DNA of 64,000 nt from Arthrobacter cupressi. GTDB taxonomy: Bacteria > Actinomycetota > Actinomycetes > Actinomycetales > Micrococcaceae. The translations under genes were made by a program, and so were the position numbers. Of this stretch, positions 47,866-56,862 are shown piece by piece. The notes beneath the pieces are model-generated. The model saw only the letters and a program-made list of their open reading frames with translations. It did not search any database and was not told the DNA's origin. The DNA lies in the NCBI RefSeq assembly GCF_900099975.1, contig NZ_FNEI01000001.1, positions 496,001 through 560,000 of the forward strand, in the 5' to 3' direction. Positions within the stretch are counted from its first letter, which is position 1, and each line of letters starts with the position of its first letter.

Positions 47866-49616
47866 TTTTCCTCCTTCGTTTGCTGTGCGGCGGTGGTGCC
47901 AGGCAGGGAGGCCATGAAGACCGCCCCCGGTCCCCCCGGGGACCCCGGGTCCAGCAGCCGGACGTCGCCGCCGCGGCGGCGCGCCAGCTTGCGGCTCAGC
48001 GCGAGCCCCAGGCCGTGGCCGCCGGGGCCGGTGGACCCTGCCTGAGTGCCGCGCGGTTCTGCTGTGGTGAACCCCTCGGCGAACACTTCTTCGGGCCCGC
48101 TGCCGCCCAGTCCGTCCCCGGAGTCCGCGACGACGATGTGCAGCGTGCCGCCGTCGTCCCCGTCCCCTGCGATGGGCGGTTCGTCGAGCAGCTCCACTTC
48201 CACCCAGCGGTCCGTGGCGGAACCGGCGACGGCGGCGTTCACGGCGTTGTCGATCAGGTTGCCCAGCACCGTGGTGACGTCCTGCGGGTCGGTGACCGTA
48301 CCGCGCACCAGGGTTTCGGGGCCGATCCGCAGCACCACGCCACGCTCATCCGCTCCCACGCTCTTGGCCCCGATGAAGGCCTGCAGGTAGGGGTCCTGGA
48401 GCAGTCCTGCCTGCTGCACCGGGAAGGTCAGCGGACCGGTCTCGGAAATCTTCGCAAGGTACTCCTTGGCCTGTTCGCTGTGGCCGATGCTCAGGAAGCC
48501 GGCGATCGTGTGAAGCTGGTTGGCGAACTCGTGGCGCTGCGCGCGCAGGGCCGTGGACATGGTTCCCACCGCGTCCAGCTGCCGGGTGAGCTGCTGCAGT
48601 TCGGTTCGGTCGCGCAGCATGACCACCCAGCCCAGGTCCTCCTTGCGGTGCAGCGCCTTGCGGGCGTTGACCACCAGCACCCGCCCGGCGGCCAGGATCT
48701 CCACCGCTTCGGCGTCGTGCATGGCGTCCCGGGTGAGCGCCTTCAGTTGTTCCGGTACGACGGCGGCCGCCCACGGCTGCCCGACCCGCACCGACGCGGC
48801 GGCAGGGGAGTCCGGGCCGCCGTCGGGCCCGTCGTCGGGAATGTCCAGCAGGCGCCGGGCGGCGGCGTTGAACACCGTGATGCGGCCGTCCGCGGAGATG
48901 CCGATGACGCCGTCGTCCACGCCCTGCAGCACCGCCACCTGGTCGTGGACCAGGGTGCTGATCTCTTCCGGTTCCAGCCCGAGGGTGAGCCGCTGCAGCC
49001 GCCGGCGCAGCAGGAACGAGGCGAGCACGCCTGCCAGCAGGGCCCCGGCAGCGGTGAGCGCGATGGAGGGGATGTCCTGGCTCAGGCTCTGGCCCAGGGA
49101 CTCGATGGAGTAGCCCACGCTCACTTCGCCCACCACGTTGCCGGAGCCGGGCGCGTAGACGGGGACCTTGGCGCCCGCAGACGGGCCGAGGGTTCCGGTG
49201 TTCCGGGTGGTGACTTCCTTGCCGGCCAGGGCTTCGGAGGGGTCGGTGCTGACGCGCTCGCCGAGCCGGTCGGGTTCCGGATGGGCCAGCCGCAGCCCGG
49301 TTTCATCGGTCACCACCACGAACAGGGCGCCCGTGCGTGCGCGGGCGGCCTCGGCCGCCGCCATGATGGGCCCCCTGGCCAGGACGTCCGCCGGGGGAGT
49401 GCCGCTCTGCCTGCTGATCGCGTCCACTTCGGCACGGATCGCCGGGGCGGAGGCGACGGTGCGGGCCAGCGTGAGTGCCTGGTTCTCCGCTTCGGCGCCG
49501 ATCCGCTGGTACACCAGCCAGGCGTGCACCGCGCCGCTGAGCAACACCACCAGGAGGACGACGCCGAGCTGCAGCAGCAGAGTCTGCGTGGAGAACCGCA
49601 TGGCGAGCCGTGGCAT
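47862..49616 (-). CDS. CitA/DcuS-type sensor histidine kinase
   Basis: A 584-residue membrane sensor kinase. A first helix (about 12-34) is followed by an extracytoplasmic PAS-like citrate/dicarboxylate sensor (about 40-175), a second helix (about 180-202), a cytoplasmic PAS domain (GVIGISADGRITVFNAAARRLL) and the kinase core. The phosphorylated His is His362 in LRAQRHEFANQLHTIAGF, the SpoOB-like form of the family. The ATP domain has NLIDNAVNAAV, DSGDGLGGSG and GHGLGLALSRKLA. I chose the ATG at 49616, with GGAAAGG upstream; the frame is open 22 codons further. Confidence 0.92.
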   Translation of the reverse strand: MPRLAMRFSTQTLLLQLGVVLLVVLLSGAVHAWLVYQRIGAEAENQALTLARTVASAPAIRAEVDAISRQSGTPPADVLARGPIMAAAEAARARTGALFVVVTDETGLRLAHPEPDRLGERVSTDPSEALAGKEVTTRNTGTLGPSAGAKVPVYAPGSGNVVGEVSVGYSIESLGQSLSQDIPSIALTAAGALLAGVLASFLLRRRLQRLTLGLEPEEISTLVHDQVAVLQGVDDGVIGISADGRITVFNAAARRLLDIPDDGPDGGPDSPAAASVRVGQPWAAAVVPEQLKALTRDAMHDAEAVEILAAGRVLVVNARKALHRKEDLGWVVMLRDRTELQQLTRQLDAVGTMSTALRAQRHEFANQLHTIAGFLSIGHSEQAKEYLAKISETGPLTFPVQQAGLLQDPYLQAFIGAKSVGADERGVVLRIGPETLVRGTVTDPQDVTTVLGNLIDNAVNAAVAGSATDRWVEVELLDEPPIAGDGDDGGTLHIVVADSGDGLGGSGPEEVFAEGFTTAEPRGTQAGSTGPGGHGLGLALSRKLARRRGGDVRLLDPGSPGGPGAVFMASLPGTTAAQQTKEEK

Positions 49617-49710
49617 GGGCAACCTTTCCGCCTGCGTGGACTGTTTCCAGGCCGGCGGAGCCTTCAGCGGCGGCGCTGGCACGGGTGGGACTTCATCTCC
49701 ATTGAATCAC

Positions 49711-49746
49711 TGAGCAAAATGAGCAAAATGCTGGCAATGAGCAGTA
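49711..49746. promoter_or_regulatory. Direct repeats TGAGCAAAA in the citrate intergenic region
   Basis: TGAGCAAAA occurs twice head-to-tail (49711-49719 and 49720-49728), and a variant TGAGCAGTA follows at 49738-49746, 18 bases after the second. They lie between the divergent sensor kinase and transporter genes. Tandem A-rich repeats of this kind are plausible binding sites for the CitB-type regulator. Confidence 0.45.
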
Positions 49747-49847
49747 TGCCAATCAATTCCGGCAAACCCCGGGATGTGATGCAGCTCGCCCTACATTCGT
49801 AATGCGCACCACACCGATGTGATGCCATTCATAGTTAGGAGCCGGCC

Positions 49848-51311
49848 GTGCTGGTACTGCTTGGATTCGCCATGATCGCGGTTTTCATGGCGCTGATCAT
49901 GACGAAGAAGTTGACGCCGGTGCTGGCGCTGATCATCGTCCCCACCGTTTTCGGCCTCTTCGCAGGCGCCGGGCTCGGCATCGGCGACATGGTCATGGAT
50001 TCGATGAAGTCCATGACCTCCACGGCCGCCCTGCTCATGTTCGCCATTGTGTACTTCGGCCTCATGATCGACGTCGGGCTGTTCGATCCGCTGGTGAAGT
50101 TCATCCTCCGCAAGCTGGGCAACGACCCCGCCAAGGTGGTCCTCGGCACGGCAATCCTCGCCGCCGCGGTGTCCCTGGACGGCGACGGCTCCACCACCTT
50201 CATCCTCACCACCGCCGCGATGCTGCCGGTCTACCTGCGCCTGAAGATGAGCCCCGTGGTCCTGACCTGCGTGGCCGGCCTGGCCAACGGCACCATGAAC
50301 ATCCTTCCGTGGGGCGGCCCCACCGCCCGCGCCGCCACTGCCCTGAAGATCGACGTCAACGACGTTTTCGTCCCGATGGTCCCGTCCCTGATCGCCGGCC
50401 TGCTGGTCGTCTTCGCCTTCGCCTGGGTCCTCGGCCTCCAGGAACGCAACCGCCTCCGCGCCACCGCGCCGGAAATCTGGGGCGAGCTCGCCGACCTCGA
50501 TGACGCGTTCGACGGCGGCACCGGCACCCGCGCCGATGGCGGCACCTCCCGCGGTGGCGCCGGCGCCCGCCCCTCCGGTGGCGGCTCATCCGGCAACGGC
50601 GGCGTGGCCGTCCTGGAACGCACCGAGCTCCTGGTGGATGACCATGACACCGCGATGGCCGACACCGCCCTGGACCCGAACCGCCCCACCCTGCGCCCCA
50701 AACTGTTCTGGTTCAACCTCGGCCTCACCGCCGCAGTCATGGTCATGCTGGTCCTGGACCTGGTTCCGCTGCCTTACGTCTTCATGGTCGGCTCCGCGAT
50801 CGCCCTGCTGGTGAACTTCCCCAAGGTCAAGGACCAGGGCGCCCAGCTGATCGCGCACGCACCGTCGATCGTCGCCGTCGTCAGCATGGTCATGGCCGCC
50901 GCCGTCCTCACCGGCGTGCTGAACGGCACCGGCATGGTCAAGGAAATGTCCTCCTGGCTGGTCCAAATCATCCCCACCGAGCTTGGCCCCTTCATGGGCG
51001 TCATCACTGGCCTGCTGAGCATCCCGATGACGTTCTTCATGAGCAACGACGCCTTCTACTTCGGCGTCCTGCCGGTGCTGAGCGAAACGGCCGCCCACTA
51101 CGGCGTGGGCGCGGCCGACATGGCCCGCGCCTCGATCACCGGCCAGCCCTTCCACATGCAGAGCCCCCTGGTTCCGGCCATCCTGTTGCTGGTTTCCCTA
51201 TCCAAGGTGGAACTGGGCGACCACCACAAGAAGGTCCTGTGGCGCTCCGCCGTGGTCTCCGTCGTCATGCTCGGAGCGGGCATGCTGACCGGAGCCATCG
51301 GCATCGGCTGA
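49848..51311 (+). CDS. CitMHS family metal-citrate:H+ symporter
   Basis: A 487-residue polytopic protein of the CitMHS family, importing citrate complexed with Mg or Ca together with protons. Characteristic stretches are TKKLTPVLALIIVPTVFGLFAG, SLDGDGSTTFILTTAAMLPVY, NGTMNILPWGGPTARAA and the C-terminal SNDAFYFGVLPVL. A cytosolic loop at about residues 225-250 is Gly/Ser-rich and probably disordered. The GTG start has AGGAG seven bases upstream. It is divergent from the CitA/CitB-like two-component pair, whose target it most likely is. Confidence 0.93.
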   Translation: MLVLLGFAMIAVFMALIMTKKLTPVLALIIVPTVFGLFAGAGLGIGDMVMDSMKSMTSTAALLMFAIVYFGLMIDVGLFDPLVKFILRKLGNDPAKVVLGTAILAAAVSLDGDGSTTFILTTAAMLPVYLRLKMSPVVLTCVAGLANGTMNILPWGGPTARAATALKIDVNDVFVPMVPSLIAGLLVVFAFAWVLGLQERNRLRATAPEIWGELADLDDAFDGGTGTRADGGTSRGGAGARPSGGGSSGNGGVAVLERTELLVDDHDTAMADTALDPNRPTLRPKLFWFNLGLTAAVMVMLVLDLVPLPYVFMVGSAIALLVNFPKVKDQGAQLIAHAPSIVAVVSMVMAAAVLTGVLNGTGMVKEMSSWLVQIIPTELGPFMGVITGLLSIPMTFFMSNDAFYFGVLPVLSETAAHYGVGAADMARASITGQPFHMQSPLVPAILLLVSLSKVELGDHHKKVLWRSAVVSVVMLGAGMLTGAIGIG

Positions 51312-51333
51312 TCCGGGCTCCCTGAGCCAGCAG

Positions 51334-51370
51334 CGCGAACGGACACCTCTTTCGGAGGTGTCCGTTTGCG
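51334..51370. terminator. Hairpin between citrate transporter and GyrI-like gene
   Basis: A 16-bp stem (51334-51349 with 51355-51370, one G:T pair) separates the convergent genes. It begins CGCGAACG, like the long palindrome after ridA. It probably terminates transcription from both sides. Confidence 0.6.
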
Positions 51371-51376
51371 TTGGTC

Positions 51377-52003
51377 CTACCCGGCATTGCCGGTGACCGG
51401 TTGACGGAGGATGGTCCGCATCTTTTCCGGTGCCGTCCTGCGGGGATCGCTGAAATAGATCTCGTGGTGCCGGCCCGTCATGGCCAGGCCGTGGCGGGGG
51501 ATGTACTCGTGGTGCATCCGGGCCAACAGCGGGGCCTCGTCATCGAAAGGACCGATGTGCAGAGTCTGAACGCAACGTCCTTCAGACAGGAGCGCCAAGC
51601 GGACGTCGGCCAGGCGGGCCGGACCGTCCTTGGCCCCGGCCTGCGCGACGGCGGCGGCGAACATCTCTTGGTTGATCCACCCCGGCGCCAGGATCATCAT
51701 GGTCCAGTGCCATTGTGACTTGTCCCTCGCCGAGGTGAAGGCGTCCATGTCGTCCGCCCACCACAGCCCCTCCAGTGGCGGAACGACGTAGTCGCGCCCT
51801 AACTCCCGCTTGCTGGCGAACTTGAGTTTGAAGGCCACCGGATAAAGGGCCCCGAGCGCACCGGCATAGTCCGGTGACTTGTTGGGGTCTCCATGGCCGT
51901 CGATCATGAGGAAGTTCATGTCGGGCACGTCGACCACCCGGAATTCGCCCGGCTTCGCCTGATAGGAATCGAGGCTCTTTTTGAAGTCGGTCTTTTCAGT
52001 CAT
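51377..52003 (-). CDS. GyrI-like small-molecule-binding protein
   Basis: A 208-residue protein made only of a GyrI-like (SOUL/BacC-type) ligand-binding domain, with no DNA-binding part. Landmarks are KKSLDSYQAKPGEFRVVDVPDMNFLMIDGHGDPN, GALYPVAFKLK, VPPLEGLWW and a C-terminal HHEIYFSDPRRTAPEKMRTILRQP. Proteins of this type (COG4832-like) are thought to bind or hydrolyse small toxic molecules; the ligand is unknown. The ATG at 52003 has GGAGG seven bases upstream; the open frame extends 45 codons further without a ribosome site. Confidence 0.85.
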   Translation of the reverse strand: MTEKTDFKKSLDSYQAKPGEFRVVDVPDMNFLMIDGHGDPNKSPDYAGALGALYPVAFKLKFASKRELGRDYVVPPLEGLWWADDMDAFTSARDKSQWHWTMMILAPGWINQEMFAAAVAQAGAKDGPARLADVRLALLSEGRCVQTLHIGPFDDEAPLLARMHHEYIPRHGLAMTGRHHEIYFSDPRRTAPEKMRTILRQPVTGNAG

Positions 52004-52113
52004 CGGGCACCTCCATGGCTCGATGCCAGAATAGTCGGCTGATTCCCTGCCTGGGGCTGACATATTCCAACCGAATCTGGTTACTCCTAATACACATTGG
52101 TTTACTAACGAGC

Positions 52114-52129
52114 GTGACAATGAGGTCAC
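52114..52129. promoter_or_regulatory. GTGAC-N6-GTCAC dyad before the acid phosphatase gene
   Basis: A 5+6+5 inverted repeat lies 19 bases before the phosphatase start codon, in the region shared with the divergent GyrI-like gene. It may be an operator. Confidence 0.35.
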
Positions 52130-52147
52130 CGTGATCAAGGAGGCTCA

Positions 52148-52993
52148 ATGGGTATCGAACGCCGGACCATGCTGAAAGGGCTGGGCGCAGGGTCAGTGGC
52201 AGGAGGGCTGGCGATGTTCGCCGCCGGGCCGGCCAAGGCCGACGCATCGCCGGACGTGCACAGCATTCTTTCCGCCGCGGTGGCATGGCGGGTCACCGCC
52301 GCCGAGCGGGACATGCTGTACCGGCAGGCCTTCAACATCGCCTGCGAAAAGCTCGACAGTGCACTCCGGGGCGTCGGGCAGCAGCGGCGCGGAGCCAGGC
52401 CGCTGGCATTCATTTCCGACGTCGACGACACGGTGCTTTCCTCCAACTCCTATTGGGAGTTGCTGATCGCCGCCGGCAAGCAGGCCTTCGACGACGAACT
52501 CTGGGACGCCTGGGTCAGGGAAAACGGTCCCATCGCCACGCCCGGCGCCGTCGAATTCACCCGCTACGCGGAAAGCCGTGGCGTGGAGGTCTTCTACGTT
52601 TCCCAGCGCGACCAAGGACCGGACACCCAGCAGATCGGCGTCGCGAACCTGAGGCACGCCGGTCTCGCGTTCGCCGACGACGCGCACGCGGTCTTCCAGC
52701 GCGAATCCTCCAACAAGGAACCGGCCCAGCAGGCCATTGCGGACAAGTACGAGGTCATCGCATACCTCGGCGACAACCTCAACGACTTCCGGCGCCGCTA
52801 CTACGTCAAGTCGGTCGAAGAGCGCCGCACCCTTGCCACCGAAGACGCCGACCGCTTCGGCCGGGACTTCATCCTCTTCCCGAACAACACAGACGGCCAC
52901 TGGATGCGGGCCATCTTCGGCACCAGCGAACCGGCAGACACCCCCGAATACCGCGCCCGGATGCTCCTGGCAGCCCAAGGCAAGGTTCTCTAG
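52148..52993 (+). CDS. Exported HAD acid phosphatase (class B/C type)
   Basis: A 281-residue secreted phosphatase. The N-terminus IERRTMLKGLGAGSVAGG is a twin-arginine signal, ending near AKA. The HAD motifs are ISDVDDTVLSS (nucleophile Asp91, general acid Asp93), SQRD, the lysine region SSNKEPAQ and LGDNLNDF. The order fits the secreted 5'-nucleotidase/lipoprotein e(P4) group, which releases phosphate from nucleotides outside the cell. AAGGAGG precedes the ATG. It is divergent from the GyrI-like gene. It is probably active in the cell wall space after folding in the cytoplasm. Confidence 0.9.
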   Translation: MGIERRTMLKGLGAGSVAGGLAMFAAGPAKADASPDVHSILSAAVAWRVTAAERDMLYRQAFNIACEKLDSALRGVGQQRRGARPLAFISDVDDTVLSSNSYWELLIAAGKQAFDDELWDAWVRENGPIATPGAVEFTRYAESRGVEVFYVSQRDQGPDTQQIGVANLRHAGLAFADDAHAVFQRESSNKEPAQQAIADKYEVIAYLGDNLNDFRRRYYVKSVEERRTLATEDADRFGRDFILFPNNTDGHWMRAIFGTSEPADTPEYRARMLLAAQGKVL

Positions 52994-53008
52994 CCCCAAA
53001 AAACAAAA

Positions 53009-53047
53009 GCAGGACGGCAAGCGCAAATGGTGCGCTCGCCGTCCTGC
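53009..53047 (-). terminator. Minus-oriented intrinsic terminator
   Basis: GCAGGACGGC (53009-53018) and GCGC (53021-53024) pair with GCGC (53032-53035) and GCCGTCCTGC (53038-53047), with a 2x2 internal loop. On the minus strand it is followed by TTTTGTTTTTTGG, a strong termination signal; on the plus strand only TTT follows a few bases later. No minus-strand gene ends here. Confidence 0.65.
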
Positions 53048-53263
53048 GATGTTTGGTGGGAGGAGAGGCGCCGCGCGCAAAGGTGAGGCGCGCACCGGGC
53101 AAAAGGCGACAAAGGCACACCGGCTGCGGGGCAGGCATCCGGAAGCGTGCGTCAAAGCGACGAAGGAGCAGCACGCGGAGGATGGCTGTTCTGCAGCCGG
53201 AAGGCGACCACCTGCAGAGCGCCGGAAGGCGCAAGCCCGCGCGGCAGCGTCGTGCATTCAAAG

Positions 53264-53269
53264 TAGACT
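53264..53269 (+). promoter_or_regulatory. Possible -10 element of gatCAB
   Basis: TAGACT lies 36 bases ahead of the gatC start codon. The same hexamer appears upstream of accD and of the giant surface protein gene. No good -35 is present at 17-18 bases. Confidence 0.4.
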
Positions 53270-53305
53270 GGTCCGGAAAACCATTTGAACTTGCAGGGGA
53301 GATCC

Positions 53306-53602
53306 ATGGCTGCGATCAACCGTGACGATGTGGCGCATCTTGCGCGGCTCGCTCACATTGAAATGAGTGCCGAAGAGCTGGACCGGATGGCGGGCGAACT
53401 CGCCGTCATCGTGGACTCGGTGAAGTCCGTCAGCGAAGCCGCCGGGGACGACGTCCCGGCCACGTCCCACCCGATCCCGCTGAGCAACGTCTTCCGCGAA
53501 GACGTCGTAGGCCACACTTTCACCGCCGAGCAGGCGCTGTCCGGCGCACCGGACGCCGCGGAGGACCGTTTCAAGGTTCCGGCCATCCTGGATGAGGACT
53601 AA
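53306..53602 (+). CDS. gatC: Aspartyl/glutamyl-tRNA amidotransferase subunit C
   Basis: A 98-residue GatC, the small subunit that wraps around and stabilises GatA in the GatCAB amidotransferase. It shows [24 protein letters not shown] and the C-terminal [12 protein letters not shown]...[10 protein letters not shown], both characteristic. GGGGAG lies five bases before the ATG. An upstream TTG in the same frame is less likely. gatA begins five bases after its stop, so the two are coupled. Confidence 0.95.
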   Translation: MAAINRDDVAHLARLAHIEMSAEELDRMAGELAVIVDSVKSVSEAAGDDVPATSHPIPLSNVFREDVVGHTFTAEQALSGAPDAAEDRFKVPAILDED

Positions 53603-53606
53603 GACG

Positions 53607-55169
53607 ATGACTGACACCAACGAACTCATCCGCCTCTCCGCCGCGGACCTCGCCGCGAAGCTGTCCGCCGGCGACGTCACCTCCGTGGAAGTGACGCAGG
53701 CGTACCTGGACCGCATTGCCGCCGTCGACGGCCAAGTCAACGCCTTCCTGCACGTCAACGCCGAGGAAGCGCTCGCCGTCGCCGCCGAGGTGGACGCCAT
53801 CCGCGCCGCCGGCGGGGCCGCCGCTGAGGAACTGCACGAACTCGCCGGCGTGCCGATCGCCGTCAAGGACCTGATTGTCACCATCGGCCAGCCCACCACG
53901 GCCGGTTCGAAGATCCTCGAAGGCTGGCACAGCCCGTACGACGCCACCGTCATCAAGAAGCTGCGCGCCGCGAAGATGCCGATCCTGGGCAAGACCAACC
54001 TGGACGAATTCGCCATGGGCTCCTCGACGGAGCACTCGGCATACGGCCCCACCCGCAACCCCTGGGACCTGGAGCGCATTCCGGGCGGTTCCGGCGGTGG
54101 CTCCGCTGCCGCCGTCGCCGCTTTCGAAGCGCCCCTGGCTCTCGGCACGGACACGGGCGGTTCCATCCGCCAGCCCGGCGCCGTCACCGGAACGGTCGGC
54201 GTGAAGCCCACCTACGGTGCGGTGTCCCGCTACGGCGCCATCGCCATGGCCTCCTCCCTGGACCAGATCGGCCCGGTGTCCCGGACCGTGCTGGACTCGG
54301 CGCTGCTGCAGGAAGTCATCGGCGGCCACGACCCGCAGGACTCCACCTCCCTGACCGACCCCTTCGACAACCTCGTGGCCGCCGCACGCACCGGCAACGT
54401 CGAGGGCATGAAGATCGGCATCATCAAGGAACTGCACGGCGAGGGCTACCAGGCCGGCGTCGAGAACCGCTTCAACGAATCCCTGGAGCTGCTCAAGGAC
54501 GCCGGCGCGGAAATCGTCGAGGTTTCCTGCCCCAACTTCAAGTACGCCCTGGGCGCCTACTACCTGATCATGCCATCCGAGGTGTCCAGCAACCTGGCCA
54601 AGTTCGACGGCGTCCGCTTCGGCCTGCGCGTGCTGCCGAAGGAAGGCCCCATGACCATCGAGCGCGTCATGGGGGCCACCCGTGCCGCCGGTTTCGGCGA
54701 CGAGGTCAAGCGCCGCATCATCCTGGGCACCTACGCCCTGAGCGCCGGCTACTACGACGCCTACTACGGCTCGGCCCAGAAGGTGCGCACCCTGATCCAG
54801 CGCGACTTCGACGCCGCGTTCGCCCAGGCCGACGTGCTGATCTCCCCGACGGCGCCCACCACGGCGTTCAAGCTGGGGGAGAAGCTCAACGACCCGCTGG
54901 CCATGTACCTCAACGACGTCGCCACCATCCCGGCGAACATGGCCGGCGTCCCCGGCCTGTCCCTGCCCGGCGGCCTGGCCGACGAGGACGGCCTGCCCGT
55001 GGGCATCCAGCTGCTCGCCCCGGCCCGCGAGGATGCCCGCCTCTACCGCGTGGGTGCCGTCCTCGAATCGCTGCTCGAAGAGAAGTGGGGCGGCCCGCTG
55101 CTTGATCGTGCCCCTGAACTGCAGGCACCCGCGCTCGACGCCGCAAACACTGTGGGAGGTTCCAACTAA
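53607..55169 (+). CDS. gatA: Aspartyl/glutamyl-tRNA amidotransferase subunit A
   Basis: A 520-residue amidase that releases ammonia from glutamine for transamidation of Glu-tRNA(Gln) or Asp-tRNA(Asn). The amidase-signature triad is intact: Lys87 (AVKDL), cis-Ser162 ([10 protein letters not shown]) and nucleophile Ser186 ([11 protein letters not shown]), with the 75- and 24-residue spacing usual for the family. The ATG at 53607 has GAGGA upstream. The stop overlaps the gatB start by one base (TAATG). The presence of GatCAB implies indirect synthesis of Gln-tRNA or Asn-tRNA, or both. Confidence 0.96.
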   Translation: MTDTNELIRLSAADLAAKLSAGDVTSVEVTQAYLDRIAAVDGQVNAFLHVNAEEALAVAAEVDAIRAAGGAAAEELHELAGVPIAVKDLIVTIGQPTTAGSKILEGWHSPYDATVIKKLRAAKMPILGKTNLDEFAMGSSTEHSAYGPTRNPWDLERIPGGSGGGSAAAVAAFEAPLALGTDTGGSIRQPGAVTGTVGVKPTYGAVSRYGAIAMASSLDQIGPVSRTVLDSALLQEVIGGHDPQDSTSLTDPFDNLVAAARTGNVEGMKIGIIKELHGEGYQAGVENRFNESLELLKDAGAEIVEVSCPNFKYALGAYYLIMPSEVSSNLAKFDGVRFGLRVLPKEGPMTIERVMGATRAAGFGDEVKRRIILGTYALSAGYYDAYYGSAQKVRTLIQRDFDAAFAQADVLISPTAPTTAFKLGEKLNDPLAMYLNDVATIPANMAGVPGLSLPGGLADEDGLPVGIQLLAPAREDARLYRVGAVLESLLEEKWGGPLLDRAPELQAPALDAANTVGGSN

Positions 55170-56677
55170 TGTCTGCCGACACGATCCTCAGCTTCGAAGA
55201 AGCCATGGAGAAGTACGATCCCGTCCTTGGCTTCGAAGTCCACGTGGAACTCAACACCAAGACGAAGATGTTCTCCTCCGCGCCGAACGTCTTCGGTGAC
55301 GACCCCAACACCAACGTCAACGAAGTGGACCTCGGCCTGCCCGGCGTTCTCCCGGTGGTGAACAAGGCCGCCGTCGAGTCCTCCATCAAGATCGGCCTCG
55401 CGCTCAACTGCAAGATCGCCGAATCCTGCCGCTTCGCCCGGAAGAACTACTTCTACCCGGACACCCCGAAGAACTTCCAGACCTCCCAGTACGACGAGCC
55501 CATCGCGTACGACGGCTACCTGGACATCGAACTCGAAGACGGTACCGTGTTCCGCGTCGAGATCGAGCGGGCGCACATGGAAGAGGATGCCGGCAAGCTC
55601 ACCCACATGGGCGGCGCCGCGGGCCGCATCCAGGGCGCCGACTACTCGCTGGTGGACTACAACCGCGCCGGCGTGCCGCTGGTGGAAATCGTCACCAAGC
55701 CGATCGAGGGCGCCGGCAGCCGCGCGCCGGAACTCGCCAAGGCCTACGTGGCCGCAATCCGCGAAATCGTCAAGAACCTCGGCGTCTCCGACGCCCGCAT
55801 GGAACGCGGCAACGTCCGTTGCGACGCCAACGTCTCGCTGCGCCCGCACGGCCAGGAGCGCTTCGGCATCCGGTCCGAGACGAAGAACGTGAACTCGCTG
55901 CGCGCCGTCGAGCACGCCGTCCGCTTCGAGATCCAGCGCCACGCCGCCGTCCTCGATTCCGGCCAGCCGGTGATCCAGGAGACCCGCCACTGGCACGAGG
56001 ACACACGCACGACGACGTCGGGCCGCGCCAAGTCCGACGCCGACGACTACCGCTACTTCCCGGAGCCGGACCTGGTTCCCGTCGTCGCCTCGCGTGAGTG
56101 GGTGGAGGAACTGCGCGCCACCCTGCCCGAGCCGCCGGCAGAGCGCCGCAAGCGGCTCAAGGAAGCCTGGGGCTACTCCGACCTGGAGTTCCGCGACGTG
56201 GTGAACGCCGGCGTCATGGATTCCATCGAGGAGACCGTCGCCGCCGGCGCCAGCGCCTCCGCCGCCCGCAAGTGGTGGATGGGCGAGATCGTGGGCCGTG
56301 CCAAGACGGCCGACGTCGATCCAGCCGAGCTCGGTGTGAGCCCGCAGACCATCGTTGAGCTCAACGGCCTGGTCGAAGAAGGCAAGATCAACAACAAGAT
56401 GGCATCCCAGGTCCTGGACGGCGTCCTCGCCGGCGAAGGCACCCCGGCGGAAATCGTCGAGAAGCGCGGCCTCGCCGTCGTGTCCGACGACGGTCCGCTG
56501 CTCGAAGCCATCGACGCCGCCCTGGCCGCCCAGCCGGACGTCGCGGAGAAGATCCGCGGCGGCAAGGTCCAGGCCATCGGCGCGATCGTCGGCGGTGTCA
56601 TGAAGGCCACCCGCGGCCAGGCCGACGCCGGCCGCGTGCGTGAGCTCATCCTGGAGAAGCTCGGCGTCGAAGGCTAA
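55169..56677 (+). CDS. gatB: Aspartyl/glutamyl-tRNA amidotransferase subunit B
   Basis: A 502-residue GatB that recognises misacylated tRNA, activates the side-chain carboxyl with ATP and accepts ammonia from GatA. It shows [69 protein letters not shown] and [11 protein letters not shown], followed by the helical YqeY-like tRNA-binding tail ending [13 protein letters not shown]. One-base TAATG overlap with gatA. A long hairpin with TTTT follows the stop. Confidence 0.96.
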   Translation: MSADTILSFEEAMEKYDPVLGFEVHVELNTKTKMFSSAPNVFGDDPNTNVNEVDLGLPGVLPVVNKAAVESSIKIGLALNCKIAESCRFARKNYFYPDTPKNFQTSQYDEPIAYDGYLDIELEDGTVFRVEIERAHMEEDAGKLTHMGGAAGRIQGADYSLVDYNRAGVPLVEIVTKPIEGAGSRAPELAKAYVAAIREIVKNLGVSDARMERGNVRCDANVSLRPHGQERFGIRSETKNVNSLRAVEHAVRFEIQRHAAVLDSGQPVIQETRHWHEDTRTTTSGRAKSDADDYRYFPEPDLVPVVASREWVEELRATLPEPPAERRKRLKEAWGYSDLEFRDVVNAGVMDSIEETVAAGASASAARKWWMGEIVGRAKTADVDPAELGVSPQTIVELNGLVEEGKINNKMASQVLDGVLAGEGTPAEIVEKRGLAVVSDDGPLLEAIDAALAAQPDVAEKIRGGKVQAIGAIVGGVMKATRGQADAGRVRELILEKLGVEG

Positions 56678-56691
56678 GGCCGCGCCTTTTC

Positions 56692-56759
56692 CCAACTGGG
56701 TCGCAGTTAACGTCGTTTTGAGCCCTCAAAACGACAACAACTGCGACCCAGTTGGTTTT
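56692..56759 (+). terminator. Long near-perfect hairpin terminating gatCAB
   Basis: Two 31-base arms (56692-56722 and 56725-56755) pair over all but three internal positions and are followed by TTTT at 56756-56759. The size is far beyond a typical terminator and resembles the palindrome after ridA in design but not in sequence. Confidence 0.75.
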
Positions 56760-56862
56760 GGATCCACAGTGTGCGTACAGCTTCCGGGCGCATCATGGAG
56801 TCATCAGTTCTTTGCTGCCCGCCCCTTGCCGGACCGGGGAGGAGCGGAGAAAGGATCAGGCC

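Larger units (their letters stand above)
52994..53305. other. Gene-free stretch before gatC
   Basis: 312 bases without a convincing protein gene. It starts with a hairpin (53009-53047) whose T-rich side faces the minus strand. The 11-mer GCCGGAAGGCG occurs twice (53196-53206 and 53221-53231); the second copy lies within GCGCC-GGAA-GGCGC and the first within GCC-GGAA-GGC, small GNRA tetraloop hairpins. A gatC promoter -10 lies at its right end. A minus-strand non-coding RNA is possible. Confidence 0.4.

Noticed and set aside
53190..53240. Signal recognition particle RNA, suggested by GCCGGAAGGCG
   Set aside because: The GGAA tetraloops are there, but the flanking conserved SRP helix 8 sequence (AGCAGC side and asymmetric loop) is missing.
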